Assembly (NCBI RefSeq): GCF_009765275.1
Contig: NZ_VOPH01000003.1
Location: 678,201 to 742,200, forward strand
DNA: 64,000 bases
Direction of reading: 5' to 3'
From: Chachezhania sediminis
GTDB lineage: Bacteria > Pseudomonadota > Alphaproteobacteria > Rhodobacterales > Rhodobacteraceae
The number at the start of each line of letters is the position of its first letter. Position 1 is the first letter of the stretch. Both the position numbers and the translations under genes were made by a program. Below are positions 24,028 to 33,336 of the stretch, in pieces. Under the pieces are notes generated by a model. It had not been told where the DNA came from, made no database searches, and was given only the letters and a program-made list of their open reading frames with translations.

Positions 24028-25572
24028 CTACCCGGGCCAGATGTCGGCACCGTCGATCCACGTCGTATGAAACCCGATGGTAATCCGCCGCGGGATTTTT
24101 ACCCTGGCAATCGGTCTGGTGATATCCTCGGCGTCGAAGACCAGGCAGGCCGACGACCAGTCGTTGCTGTCGGTGACGAAGGTCACCGGATAGGCCTTGC
24201 CTTCCGCGCTGCCGGGTGAGGACCCGATGGCAGCCGCGACCGGTGCCTCGGACCCGTAGACGCCATCGCCGTAGTCGTATCTTTGCTGCGCCCCGGTTTC
24301 CAGATCATAGCGGATCATGCCGTTGAAGGTCTGGCATCGGCCTTCCAGGGATCCCTCCTGCGGCACCGGGATGATCTGGTTGTAGGAATAGCGTGTCTTG
24401 CGGCCGACGAAGTTGGTGTTCACCGTCGGGAATTCGGTATTGTAGTCGTCGATCGGTCCTTCCGACACTGCGCCGGTCTTCACGTTGAAGCTCCACCGGT
24501 ACAGGACATGGGTCCGCCGCCGGTAGGACATCATCGAGGCCAGGTGACGGTCCGCCTGGTCCTTCACCGGCATCGGGTCGTCCTGCCGGCAGCCGATCAT
24601 GTGGACCCAGTCGCCTTCTTCCCAGCTGTTGGAGATGTGAAGGATATAGCAGGCTTCCGCCTCGAACCACTGGACCTTGTCGGACCGGCCGAAGCGGTCG
24701 ATCAGGCCGAAACGCGCGGGCTGATCCCGGTGAAAGCCCATGACCCGGCGGCCGTGTTTTCGCAACAGGTCGACGTCGTGATAGAAGGGCAGGTCGTGCA
24801 GGATGGCGTAGTTTTCCGTCAGGCCCATGTCGTGCGGCGACCGCGGCCCTGCCAGGTCGATATCGATGTCGAATTTTAGCGTCCCGTCCGGGTTGGCCAT
24901 GCCGTAGGACATGTAGGGCGGTTCGTCCTGGTAGTTGAAGAAGAACAGTTCTTTGGTGAAGGGATCGGTCTTGGAATGGGCCGATACGGAATGATGCAGG
25001 CCGCCGCCCAGCGTCTCGCGGCCGACCGTTTCCAGCGTCAGCGGATCCACCTGATAGGGGTCGCCGGCCATGTACCACAAGGACAGGATCTTGCCGTTGT
25101 AGAAGATCACGTCGGTGTTCGAAACGTCCTTGATGGGTGATCCTGGCAGGCGGAAATCGTATGGTCCGGCCAGCCCCGGCCAGATCGCCTTGCCAGCCTT
25201 GTCTTCCACAATGAAGGCGCCGCTGTGCAGGTATTTCTGCCGGAAGCTGGCCTTGCCGTCCCGGAAGAAGATCGCCCGCAACAGCGCGTCGCCGTCATAA
25301 TAGTGGTATTTCGCGTTCACCGGCTCGAACCTCTGGGACGGGCCGTTCATCACGTAGGCACCGCAGAGATCGGCCGGCAGTTCGCCCTCGATCTCCAGGT
25401 CGTCGGCTTGGTATTCGATGTCCGTCGGGGCAAAGGCGCCGTGCAGGTAGGGATGGTCATAGTGCCAGATCCAGTCCGGCGCATCCGGGGGCGGCGTGCC
25501 GTCCGGGGCGAACATGCGGACATTCGCGGCGGTGACAACCAGCGGCGTGTCGTGGGGCACTTCTAGGGGCAT
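24028..25572 (-). CDS. Carotenoid/stilbene cleavage oxygenase (CCO family)
   Basis: This 514-residue seven-bladed propeller dioxygenase cleaves a C=C bond of carotenoids, apocarotenoids or stilbenoids using non-haem Fe(II). The four histidine ligands are identifiable: His199 (SVSAHSKTDP), His247 (SPHDMGLTE), His312 (ILHISNSWEE) and the C-terminal His502 (IGFHTTW). The N-terminal GAYVMNGPSQRF and YYDGDALLRA are family hallmarks. No signal peptide is visible. ATG 25572 has GGGAGG upstream. Sequence alone does not separate carotenoid from lignostilbene cleavage. The neighbouring CoA ligases, thiolase and TRAP importer point to catabolism of an imported acid rather than pigment biosynthesis. Confidence 0.9.
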   Translation of the reverse strand: MPLEVPHDTPLVVTAANVRMFAPDGTPPPDAPDWIWHYDHPYLHGAFAPTDIEYQADDLEIEGELPADLCGAYVMNGPSQRFEPVNAKYHYYDGDALLRAIFFRDGKASFRQKYLHSGAFIVEDKAGKAIWPGLAGPYDFRLPGSPIKDVSNTDVIFYNGKILSLWYMAGDPYQVDPLTLETVGRETLGGGLHHSVSAHSKTDPFTKELFFFNYQDEPPYMSYGMANPDGTLKFDIDIDLAGPRSPHDMGLTENYAILHDLPFYHDVDLLRKHGRRVMGFHRDQPARFGLIDRFGRSDKVQWFEAEACYILHISNSWEEGDWVHMIGCRQDDPMPVKDQADRHLASMMSYRRRTHVLYRWSFNVKTGAVSEGPIDDYNTEFPTVNTNFVGRKTRYSYNQIIPVPQEGSLEGRCQTFNGMIRYDLETGAQQRYDYGDGVYGSEAPVAAAIGSSPGSAEGKAYPVTFVTDSNDWSSACLVFDAEDITRPIARVKIPRRITIGFHTTWIDGADIWPG

Positions 25573-25831
25573 GGAACCCTCCCAACATACATTTATCTAG
25601 ACCAGATAGAGTGAAGGATGGCTGCCGAGTCAAGTCTCTTACGTCAATAAGACCGAAACTTGCGCCGATCCGCCCTGGATCCCGCGCGAAATGGACAGGA
25701 TGCCGGAGAATGGGCCCGTAAATTCCCCTATGGTTCCGATCAATAAAACATTATTCTGAAACTCATCGATTGTTGCTTGACCCGTTGGTTCGGTTAGGTC
25801 TAGCTAAAGTCATAAAGAGGGAGGACATCGC
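25573..25831. promoter_or_regulatory. Divergent promoter region of cleavage oxygenase and catabolic operon
   Basis: This stretch separates the leftward oxygenase from the rightward hydrolase-to-TRAP operon. It is locally AT-rich (around 25725-25770 and 25795-25815). A possible rightward -35 TTGACC near 25778 is followed by a poor -10. No operator is clear by eye. Confidence 0.35.
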
Positions 25832-26542
25832 ATGCAGGATCTGCTGTGCCTGCCCGGGCTGCTGTGCACGCCCGCGGTATGGTCGCCTGCTCTGGACCAC
25901 ATGGGGCGCACGGCGCAGGTGCCGGACCTGCCGCGTGCGGACCGGTTCGACGATCTGGTCGATGCCATGGCGGCCTCTCTGACAGACGATACCGTTGTGG
26001 CGGGCATGTCCATGGGCAGTTACCTTGCGCTGGCCCTGGCGCTGCGTGCGCCGGACAAGGTGCGTGGACTGATCCTGATCGGCACCTCTGCCGCGGCCGA
26101 CGACGACCGCGCGGCGGGACTGCGGCACAAGATGGCTGCCATCGCGCGGCGCGACGGGCTGGACAGGCTGCTGGGCGGGATTGCCGACGCGATGCTGGCG
26201 CCCGACCGGCGGACAGACGCGGCCCTGCGGGATGCGTTCCGTTCCATGGCGCTGGCGACCGGGGCTGAAACCTTTGCCGCCCACCAGGTGGCGCTGGCGG
26301 GCCGTCCCGAACAGACGGACCGGCTGGGCCGGATCGCTTGCCCGGTCCTGGTCCTGACAGGGACCGAGGACGCCGTCACCCCGCCCGCCGCCGGCCGGGC
26401 CGTGGCCCAGGGCGTGGCCGACGGCCGCTTCGTTCCGATCCCGGGCGTTGGCCACATGCCGCTGCTGGAATGTCCCGACGTGGTCGCCACCCATATCGCC
26501 GATTTCCTGACCAACCGCGTGAAGGAGAACGCCGCCACATGA
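25832..26542 (+). CDS. Alpha/beta-fold hydrolase
   Basis: This 236-residue small alpha/beta hydrolase has the nucleophile elbow GMSMGS (Ser60), an acidic residue in LTGTEDAVTP and a catalytic-type histidine in GVGHMPLLE. It lacks a signal peptide and so acts in the cytoplasm on an ester, lactone or thioester. ATG 25832 has a strong GAGGGAGGA upstream. It opens a co-directional operon, its stop overlapping the next gene (ATGA). Confidence 0.88.
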   Translation: MQDLLCLPGLLCTPAVWSPALDHMGRTAQVPDLPRADRFDDLVDAMAASLTDDTVVAGMSMGSYLALALALRAPDKVRGLILIGTSAAADDDRAAGLRHKMAAIARRDGLDRLLGGIADAMLAPDRRTDAALRDAFRSMALATGAETFAAHQVALAGRPEQTDRLGRIACPVLVLTGTEDAVTPPAAGRAVAQGVADGRFVPIPGVGHMPLLECPDVVATHIADFLTNRVKENAAT

Positions 26543-27480
26543 CCGTTCGAGACCGCCTGTCCCGGCTGCGCCTGCCGGCCTTTGCCGCCCCGATGTTCCT
26601 GGTATCCGGTCCCGATCTGGTCGTGGCCTGCAGCCGGGCCGGAATCGTCGGCAGCTTCCCCGCCCCGAACCTGCGGTCCAGCGCAGAATTGGGGGACTGG
26701 ATGGGCCGGATCGCGGGCCAGCTGACAGCCGATGACGCGCCGTGGGCGCTGAACCTTGTCACCCATTCGACCAGTCCCCGCCTGCCGAGAGACCTGGAGC
26801 AGGTGGCCGAACATCAACCCCCCATCGTGATCACCGCCCTTGGCAGCCCGAAACCGGTCCTGCCGACGGTGCAGGCCTATGGCGGGCTGGTCTTTGCGGA
26901 CGTGATTTCGGTTGATCTGGCGAAGAAGGCCGCGGATGCAGGTGTCGACGGGCTGGTCCTGGTCTGCACCGGTGCCGGCGGACATACCGGGGATCTCAGC
27001 CCGCTGGTCTTCGTCGAACGGGTGCGCCGGTTCTTCGACGGCTACATCGCGCTGGCCGGCGCCATCACGACAGGCGAGGCGATCCTGGCCGCGCAGGTGC
27101 TGGGGGCGGATTTCGGATATCTGGGCACCGCCTTCATCCCCGCGCGGGAAAGCATGGCCTCCGACGCCTATAAACAGATGTGTGTCGACAGCAGTGCCGG
27201 GGACCTGATGGTGACGCGGGCCTTCACCGGCGCGCGCGCCTCGATGCTGAAGCCGTCGATGGTGGCCAGGGGGCTGGATCCGGCGGAACTGGAATTCAAG
27301 GTCGCCCGCATGAACTTCACCGGCCGCCAGGACGAAACGGTGAAGCCCTGGTCCGGGATATGGGGGGCCGGGCAGGGCGTGGGCAAGATCGACCGGGTCG
27401 AGTCCGCGGCCGAAATCGTCGACAGGCTCGCGGCAGAATACGACGCCGCACGCCTGCGCACCCGGGGCCTGTGCGCATGA
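26539..27480 (+). CDS. NMO/enoyl-reductase-like FMN flavoprotein
   Basis: This 313-residue TIM-barrel flavoprotein of the nitronate monooxygenase family has VCTGAGGHTGDLSPL and LAGAITTGEAILAAQVLGADFGYLGTAF as FMN phosphate-binding parts. It differs clearly from the NMO at 7996-9012, having the TGAGGHTG form seen in relatives annotated as 2-nitropropane dioxygenase-like enzymes. In CoA-ester catabolic operons such proteins may reduce or oxidise an unsaturated intermediate, so the nitronate reaction should not be assumed. The start and stop overlap the neighbouring genes by 4 bases each. Confidence 0.82.
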   Translation: MTVRDRLSRLRLPAFAAPMFLVSGPDLVVACSRAGIVGSFPAPNLRSSAELGDWMGRIAGQLTADDAPWALNLVTHSTSPRLPRDLEQVAEHQPPIVITALGSPKPVLPTVQAYGGLVFADVISVDLAKKAADAGVDGLVLVCTGAGGHTGDLSPLVFVERVRRFFDGYIALAGAITTGEAILAAQVLGADFGYLGTAFIPARESMASDAYKQMCVDSSAGDLMVTRAFTGARASMLKPSMVARGLDPAELEFKVARMNFTGRQDETVKPWSGIWGAGQGVGKIDRVESAAEIVDRLAAEYDAARLRTRGLCA

Positions 27481-29159
27481 CCCTGTTCCCGCCCGCCGAT
27501 CACGCCCGTTTCCGTGCCGAGGGCGCCTGGGGAGAGCTGACCCTGCCCGACCTCTTCGCCGGAACCTGCGCCCGCGCGCCGGAACGGCTGGGGCTGGTCG
27601 ATCCGCCGAACCGGGCCGAGATCTTCGAAGGCACCCCGCAAAGGTTGACCTATGCGCAGATGGCGGCCGGGGTCGACCGGCTGGCCGCCGTCCTGCAGGC
27701 CCAGGGCTTCGGCCCCGGGTCGATCATCGCGACGCAGCTGCCGAACATTTCGGAACTGGTGCTTCTGTATCTCGCCATCTGGAAGATTGGCGCGGTCCTG
27801 TCGCCGGTGTCGATCGCCTATCGCTCGGCCGAGCTGCGGGACATGGGCCAGGTGGCGCGGTTCGACGGCTATGTCTCGGTCGGTCGGCTGCGGGGCAAGC
27901 CCTTCTATGCGGAACGGATCGACGCGCTGCCCGGGGCCGTGCGGCGGATGGGGTTCGGCAGCGACCTGCCGGAGGGCGTTCTGAACCTGTCGACGGCCAC
28001 GGCGGGCGCACCGGCACAGCCGGTGCCGCTGGATCCCGACGCGTTGCTGGCGATCTTCTGGACCTCGGGCACCGAAGGTGTGCCCAAGGCGGTGCCCAAG
28101 ACCCACAACAACATGATGGCCAGTTCGCTGGGCGCCTGGCGGCTGCTGGATCTGCCCGATGGCGCGGGCATCCTTGCACCGTTCCCCTTCGTGAACGCGG
28201 CGGCGATGGGGGGGCTGATGATGTGCTGGATGCGCACCGCGGGCGCCATGTTCCTGCACCACCCTTTCGACGTCGACGTCTTCCTGGACCAACTGAAGAC
28301 CGAGGACATCGCCTATACGATGGTGGCGCCCACGCTGCTGGTCTACCTGCGCGACCGGTCCGCCGATCCCGACCTGCATCCGGCGCTGCACCGGCTGCTG
28401 GCCATCGGCACCGGCTCCGCCCCGCCGGATCCCGAGGTCTTCGGTTTCTTCCAGGACCGGTTCGACGTGCCGGTGGTGAACTTCTTCGGCTCGAACGAAG
28501 GGGCGCAGATGTGTTCGTCTTCGCAGACGGTGGCCGACCCCCGCAAACGGGCCAGCTTCTTTCCCCGCGACGGGGACGAAAACTGGGACCCGGCACGGCG
28601 CACCGCCAATGGCGGCAGTTTCCGGCTGGTCGACCCGGCCACCGCGCAACCGGTCACCGAACCTGGCCAGATCGGCGAGATGTACCTGCGCGGGCCGGCC
28701 CTGATGCCCGGGTACTACCTGAACGGCCGGATCGACCGGACCAGGTTCACGCCGGACGGGTACTTTCCCAGCGCCGACCTGTTCCAGATTTCGGACTGCG
28801 GCGCGCTGATCCGTTTTCATGCCCGCGCGCGCGAGCTGATCGTGCGGGGTGGCATGAAGATTTCCCCGGTCGAGCTCGACAATGTGCTGTCGGCCCTGCC
28901 CGGCGTGCGAGAGGTCGCAGTGGCCGCCTATGCCGACGCCCAGATGGGCGAGAAGGTCTGTGTCGTGGCTGTCATGGCGCCCGGAAAGACGCTGACCCTG
29001 CCCGATGTCACGGGCTTTTGCGACCGGGCCGGGCTGGCACGTTTCAAATGGCCCGAACGGCTGGAACTGATCGACGCCTTGCCGCGCACGCCGCTGGCAA
29101 AGCTGGACCGCAAGGCGCTGGCCCGCTGGCTGGCCGAGGAAGGAGTGATACATGCCTGA
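27477..29159 (+). CDS. Acyl-CoA synthetase (AMP-forming)
   Basis: This 560-residue adenylate-forming ligase has the P-loop WTSGTEGVPKAVPKTH (Glu replaces the usual second Thr), a FFGSNEGAQMCSS segment in place of YGxTE, ARELIVRGGMKISPVELDN and the C-terminal lysine in TPLAKLDRKAL. It is only distantly related to the ligase at 20248, so the two probably act on different acids or at different pathway stages. It is coupled to the flavoprotein upstream (ATGA) and to the thiolase downstream (8-base overlap), placing CoA activation next to C-C cleavage. Confidence 0.88.
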   Translation: MTLFPPADHARFRAEGAWGELTLPDLFAGTCARAPERLGLVDPPNRAEIFEGTPQRLTYAQMAAGVDRLAAVLQAQGFGPGSIIATQLPNISELVLLYLAIWKIGAVLSPVSIAYRSAELRDMGQVARFDGYVSVGRLRGKPFYAERIDALPGAVRRMGFGSDLPEGVLNLSTATAGAPAQPVPLDPDALLAIFWTSGTEGVPKAVPKTHNNMMASSLGAWRLLDLPDGAGILAPFPFVNAAAMGGLMMCWMRTAGAMFLHHPFDVDVFLDQLKTEDIAYTMVAPTLLVYLRDRSADPDLHPALHRLLAIGTGSAPPDPEVFGFFQDRFDVPVVNFFGSNEGAQMCSSSQTVADPRKRASFFPRDGDENWDPARRTANGGSFRLVDPATAQPVTEPGQIGEMYLRGPALMPGYYLNGRIDRTRFTPDGYFPSADLFQISDCGALIRFHARARELIVRGGMKISPVELDNVLSALPGVREVAVAAYADAQMGEKVCVVAVMAPGKTLTLPDVTGFCDRAGLARFKWPERLELIDALPRTPLAKLDRKALARWLAEEGVIHA

Positions 29160-30390
29160 TCCCGTCTATATCCTGGGCGGCGCCCAGACCGATTTCGCAC
29201 GCAACTGGGCCCGCGAGGGGCTGGGCATCGACGCCATGATGGCCGAGGTCCTGCTGGAGGGGCTGCAAAGCGCGCAGCTGGAACCCCGCGACCTGAAGGC
29301 GCTGCATGTCGGCAACTTCGTGGCCGAACTGTTCTGCGGGCAGGGCCAACTGGGCGGTCTGATCGCGGAAATTCATCCCGACCTGTCCGGCATCCCCACC
29401 CAAAGGCACGAGGCCGCCTGCGCCTCGGGCTCCATGGCGGTGCTGTCGGCCGCGGCGGAGATCGAGGCAGGGCGCTATGACCTGATCGCCGTTCTGGGCG
29501 TGGAATACATGCGCAATGTTCCGGGCCAGCGTGCCACGGAATATCTGGGCACCGCCGCGTGGGCGGGCCGGGAATGGACCGATGCGCGCTATCTGTGGCC
29601 CGCCGCCTTTGCCGATCTGACTGACGCCTATTCCGAGAAGTACGGCACCGTCAGCTATGACCACCTGGGGGAAATCGCGCGGATCAACTATGCCAACGGC
29701 CGCCGCAATCCCTATGCCCAGACCCGAACCTGGGAATTCAACGACCGCAGCTTCGCCGAGGACGACGACGCCAACCCGGTGATCGAGGGCCGCGTGCGCC
29801 GGAACGATTGCGGGCAGGTCACGGACGGCGCGGCGGTTGTCTTCTTAGCCTCGGCCGCACGGGCCGCCGAATATGCGAAGGCCCGGGGGTTGCAGCTGTC
29901 GGATCTGGCCAGGATCGACGGCTGGGGCCACCGGACGGCGCCGATGACCCTGGCCGCCAAGCTGGAGGAAAGCCGCAACGACCGCTTCGTGCTGCCCCAT
30001 GTGAACAGGGCGATCCGCGAAAGCTTTGCCCGTGCGGGCATCGACAGCCCGTTCCAGCTGGACGCGATCGAAACCCACGACTGTTTTGCCATGACCGAAT
30101 ACGCGGCCATCGACAGCTTTGAAATCACGGCCCCCGGCGAAAGCTGGAAGGCGGTCGAGGAGGGCGTGATCGCCCCCGACGGCAGGCTGCCGATCAACCC
30201 GTCGGGCGGGCTGATCGGGCTGGGTCACCCGGTGGGGGCCACCGGCGTGCGGATGATGCTCGACGGTTTCAAGCAGGTGACGGGTAAGGCGGGCGACTGC
30301 CAGGTCGAAGGCGCGCGGCGCGTAGGCCTTCTGAACATCGGCGGGTCGACCACGACCATCGCATCCTTCGTCGTCGGGCAGGGAGCCTGA
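29152..30390 (+). CDS. Thiolase (acetyl-CoA acetyltransferase family)
   Basis: This 412-residue thiolase has the nucleophilic Cys90 in HEAACASGSMA and the C-terminal INPSGGLIGLGHPVGATG with the catalytic histidine. The usual second cysteine of the CxGGG motif is replaced in LLNIGGSTTT, as in many SCP2/acetyl-CoA acetyltransferase-like proteins. It should cleave a beta-ketoacyl-CoA or condense acyl-CoA units. ATG 29152 has GGAAGGAG upstream, inside the end of the ligase gene. Unlike the thiolase-like proteins at 9279 and 63183, it has no DUF35 partner. Confidence 0.88.
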   Translation: MPDPVYILGGAQTDFARNWAREGLGIDAMMAEVLLEGLQSAQLEPRDLKALHVGNFVAELFCGQGQLGGLIAEIHPDLSGIPTQRHEAACASGSMAVLSAAAEIEAGRYDLIAVLGVEYMRNVPGQRATEYLGTAAWAGREWTDARYLWPAAFADLTDAYSEKYGTVSYDHLGEIARINYANGRRNPYAQTRTWEFNDRSFAEDDDANPVIEGRVRRNDCGQVTDGAAVVFLASAARAAEYAKARGLQLSDLARIDGWGHRTAPMTLAAKLEESRNDRFVLPHVNRAIRESFARAGIDSPFQLDAIETHDCFAMTEYAAIDSFEITAPGESWKAVEEGVIAPDGRLPINPSGGLIGLGHPVGATGVRMMLDGFKQVTGKAGDCQVEGARRVGLLNIGGSTTTIASFVVGQGA

Positions 30391-30430
30391 GGGCCCGGCG
30401 ACGCAGGCAACCATAAGGGAGGAGAGAAGA

Positions 30431-31438
30431 ATGAACATGAGGATCACCGGCCGTGTAGCCGGAGTGGCCGCCGGCCTGGCGTTGGCCGTCCTGTCGAGCG
30501 CCGCGCAGGCGCGGGACCTGGCCTTTGCGGTCTTTCCGCCCGCGGCCTCGCCCACGGTGCAGAAGATCTATCAGCCCTGGGTCGACTGGTTCAACGAGCA
30601 GACGAAGGACGACGACGTCCAGATCACGCTTTATGCCGGCGGCACGCTGGGGCGGAACCCGATGGCGCAGGCACAGATGGTCAAGGACGGCGTCGCCGAC
30701 CTGGCGCTGACGGTGCCCAGCTATACGCCGGGCGTCTTCCCCGATTACGACATCTTCGAACTGCCCGGCTTTGCGTCGAACACCCGGGAAGGGTCGCTGG
30801 CCGCGCTGGAGATGCACCAGGAAGGCCTGCTGCGCGGATACGAGGATTATTTCGTCGTCGCGATGTACAGCTCGGGCGCCTACATGATCCACACCAAGGA
30901 TCCGGTGGCGACGGTGGCGGACCTGGACGGAAAGCGGATCCGCGTCGCGGGCCAGATCCAGACCGCGGTGATCGAAGCCCTGGGCGGTGTGCCGCAAAGC
31001 ATGGGCGCGGGCGAGATGGCGGAAAACATCGACCGCGGTCTGATCGACGGGGCGATGACCGATGCCTCGGTTGCGCGGACCTTTCGGGTGACGGACGTGG
31101 CCCACAACCACTATGACGCCAACCTGGGCGTGCTGGTCTTCACGATCATCATGAACCGCGGTGTCTACGACAGCCTGGACGACCATGCCAAGCAGGTGCT
31201 GGCGGAAAGCGGCCAGTACATCGCCGATCGCCAGGCCACGTTCTATGGCGAGGCGATCGCGAAGAATCTGGCCCAGTGGGAGGAATCCGAGACCGACACG
31301 CTGGTCATCCCGTCGGACGCCGACCGGGCGGTCATCGCCGACCGCGTCCAGCCGGTTATCGAGATGGTGAAGGCCAAGGCCTCGCCTGGGTTGATCGACG
31401 CCTATGTCGCCAAGCTGGAAGATATCCGCAGCCGCTGA
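30431..31438 (+). CDS. dctP: TRAP transporter substrate-binding protein (DctP family)
   Basis: This 335-residue periplasmic solute receptor has a cleavable signal (VAAGLALAVLSSAAQARD, cut near residue 28) and the DctP-family fold with LYAGGTLGRNPMAQAQMVKDG, then GKRIRVAGQIQTAVIEALGGVPQSM and the ligand arginine region. TRAP receptors usually bind a carboxylate through a conserved arginine, so the imported compound is probably an organic acid. The gene follows the thiolase by 40 bases and is separated from the membrane subunits by a strong hairpin. Confidence 0.92.
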   Translation: MNMRITGRVAGVAAGLALAVLSSAAQARDLAFAVFPPAASPTVQKIYQPWVDWFNEQTKDDDVQITLYAGGTLGRNPMAQAQMVKDGVADLALTVPSYTPGVFPDYDIFELPGFASNTREGSLAALEMHQEGLLRGYEDYFVVAMYSSGAYMIHTKDPVATVADLDGKRIRVAGQIQTAVIEALGGVPQSMGAGEMAENIDRGLIDGAMTDASVARTFRVTDVAHNHYDANLGVLVFTIIMNRGVYDSLDDHAKQVLAESGQYIADRQATFYGEAIAKNLAQWEESETDTLVIPSDADRAVIADRVQPVIEMVKAKASPGLIDAYVAKLEDIRSR

Positions 31439-31455
31439 CCCCGGGGACAGCCGTC

Positions 31456-31483
31456 TCGCGCGCCCCTTAGGACGGGCGCGCGA
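31456..31483 (+). terminator. Intra-operon hairpin between dctP and dctQ
   Basis: TCGCGCGCCC at 31456-31465 pairs perfectly with GGGCGCGCGA at 31474-31483. It lies between the receptor gene and the membrane subunits and could stabilise the dctP transcript or attenuate downstream expression, a common way to make more receptor than permease. Confidence 0.55.
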
Positions 31484-31507
31484 CATGCCAAAGCAAGGAT
31501 TTCCAAC

Positions 31508-32008
31508 GTGCACCGTATCGAACGGCCATTGCTGCTGTTGACCCGCGCCGCCGCCATACTGGGCGTGCTGTTCCTGCTGATGATCGCGGGGCTGTCGGTC
31601 CTCGACATCGTCTTCCGCGAACTGACCGGTCGCCCGATCCGCGGCGCGACCGACATCGCGGGGCTTCTGACCGTGGTCGTCATCGCCTCGTGCTTTCCGG
31701 CGGGCCTGCTGGAACGCCGTCAGATCAAGGTGGCCTTCCTGGGCCCGATCATGCCCCGGCAGTCAGGCCGCGTGCTGGAGGTCTTCGGCGCGCTGATGAC
31801 CGGGCTGATGTTCCTGGCTATCGCGTATTACGTCACGCTCTATGCCCAGCGGCTGACGGCCAGCCAGGAATACTCGATGGTGCTGAACCTGCCCATCGCG
31901 CCCTGGTGGTGGGTCGCCTGCGCCTGTTTCTGGGTCTGCGTCCCCGCCCAGCTATTCGTCATCGTGGCCGAAGCGCTTGGCCACCAATCCCGCGATCACG
32001 AGGCCTGA
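31508..32008 (+). CDS. dctQ: TRAP transporter small membrane subunit (DctQ)
   Basis: This 166-residue protein has four predicted membrane helices (about 14-35, 50-68, 90-110 and 128-150) and the DctQ-typical early segment SVLDIVFRELTGRPIRGATDI. GTG 31508 is used because AAGGA lies upstream and no ATG fits. It is followed after one base by the large permease subunit. Confidence 0.9.
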   Translation: MHRIERPLLLLTRAAAILGVLFLLMIAGLSVLDIVFRELTGRPIRGATDIAGLLTVVVIASCFPAGLLERRQIKVAFLGPIMPRQSGRVLEVFGALMTGLMFLAIAYYVTLYAQRLTASQEYSMVLNLPIAPWWWVACACFWVCVPAQLFVIVAEALGHQSRDHEA

Positions 32009-32009
32009 G

Positions 32010-33323
32010 ATGGAACCCTATGTGCTTGGACTGATCGGCATGGGGCTGATGCTGGTCCTGATCGTGCTGCACGTGCCCATCGGCGTCGCCATGGGCGTGG
32101 CGGGCGTGGCAACTTTCGCCATGATCCGTGGCAGCCTCGGACCTGCCATGACGCTTTTCGGGACCGAAACCGTCAGCAAGGTCGGCAGTTCCGAACTCGC
32201 GGTGATCCCGCTGTTTCTGCTGATGGGCAGTTTCGCGACGGCGGGGGGCCTGTCCGCCGACCTTTACCGCATCGCCTATGCGCTGGTGGGCCATATCCGC
32301 GGCGGTCTGGCCGTCGCCACCATAGGCGGCTGCGCGGGCTTCGGGGCGATCTGCGGGTCGTCCGTGGCCACGGCCACCACCATGACCCGGATCGCATTGC
32401 CGGAGATGATGAAGCGCAACTATTCCGAACGGCTGGCCACCGGGTCCATCGCCGCGGGCGGCACGCTGGGCATGCTGATCCCGCCGTCGATCATCCTGGT
32501 CCTTTACGGCGTGCTGACGGAACAGTTCGTGAAGACGCTGTTCGTGGCGGCCCTGATCCCCGGCCTGCTGGCCGTAGGCCTGCATGTGCTGACGATCCTA
32601 ATCCTGGTCCGCCGCAACCCCGAGCTGGCCTCGGCCGGCGACCGGCAGCCCTGGTCGGAAACGCTGCATGCGCTGCGCGACGGCTGGACCGCGGTCCTTC
32701 TGATGGTCGCGGTCACCGGCGGAATTTATGCCGGCGTCTTCTCGGTCAACGAATCCGCGGCCGTCGGCGCCTTTCTGGCCTTCCTGATCGCGCTGCTGCG
32801 CGGCCGGTTGACCATGCCGGGCTTCTGGAGCGCACTTCAGGAAACCGCCGCCACCACCTCGATGATCTACCTGATGACCATCGGCGCCTCGATCTTCACC
32901 TATGCGGTCACGATTTCGGGCCTGCCGGGGCTGATCGTGAACGGCATCCGCGACACCGGCCTGCCGGGCTATGCGGTGATCCTGCTGCTGATGCTGATGT
33001 ACCTGGTGTTGGGGTCGATCTTCGAAACGATCTCCTCGATGGTGATCACCATTCCCTTCGTCTACCCGCTGGTGCTGGGCTATGGCTATGACCCGATCTG
33101 GTGGGGTGTGCTGACCGTCATGGTGATCGAGATCGGGATGATCACGCCGCCCATCGGCATGAACGTCTTCGTCATGAAGGCGATGCTGCCCAAGACGAAG
33201 CTGTCGACGATCTATGCCGGCGTCGGGCCCTTCATCGTCGCCGACCTGATCCGGCTGGGCCTGCTGATCGCCTTCCCCGCGCTGTCCCTGTTCCTGGTCG
33301 GCGTCTTCCACCTGCCACGCTAG
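32010..33323 (+). CDS. dctM: TRAP transporter large permease subunit (DctM)
   Basis: This 437-residue DctM permease has about 12 hydrophobic segments and the family motifs AELAVIPLFLLMGSF-like (SELAVIPLFLLMG), AGFGAICGSSVATATTM, GTLGMLIPPSIILV and GMITPPIGMNVFV. It forms the Na+-coupled translocation channel with DctQ. ATG 32010 follows the dctQ stop by one base. Confidence 0.93.
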   Translation: MEPYVLGLIGMGLMLVLIVLHVPIGVAMGVAGVATFAMIRGSLGPAMTLFGTETVSKVGSSELAVIPLFLLMGSFATAGGLSADLYRIAYALVGHIRGGLAVATIGGCAGFGAICGSSVATATTMTRIALPEMMKRNYSERLATGSIAAGGTLGMLIPPSIILVLYGVLTEQFVKTLFVAALIPGLLAVGLHVLTILILVRRNPELASAGDRQPWSETLHALRDGWTAVLLMVAVTGGIYAGVFSVNESAAVGAFLAFLIALLRGRLTMPGFWSALQETAATTSMIYLMTIGASIFTYAVTISGLPGLIVNGIRDTGLPGYAVILLLMLMYLVLGSIFETISSMVITIPFVYPLVLGYGYDPIWWGVLTVMVIEIGMITPPIGMNVFVMKAMLPKTKLSTIYAGVGPFIVADLIRLGLLIAFPALSLFLVGVFHLPR

Positions 33324-33336
33324 AAAGAGTCTGCCC

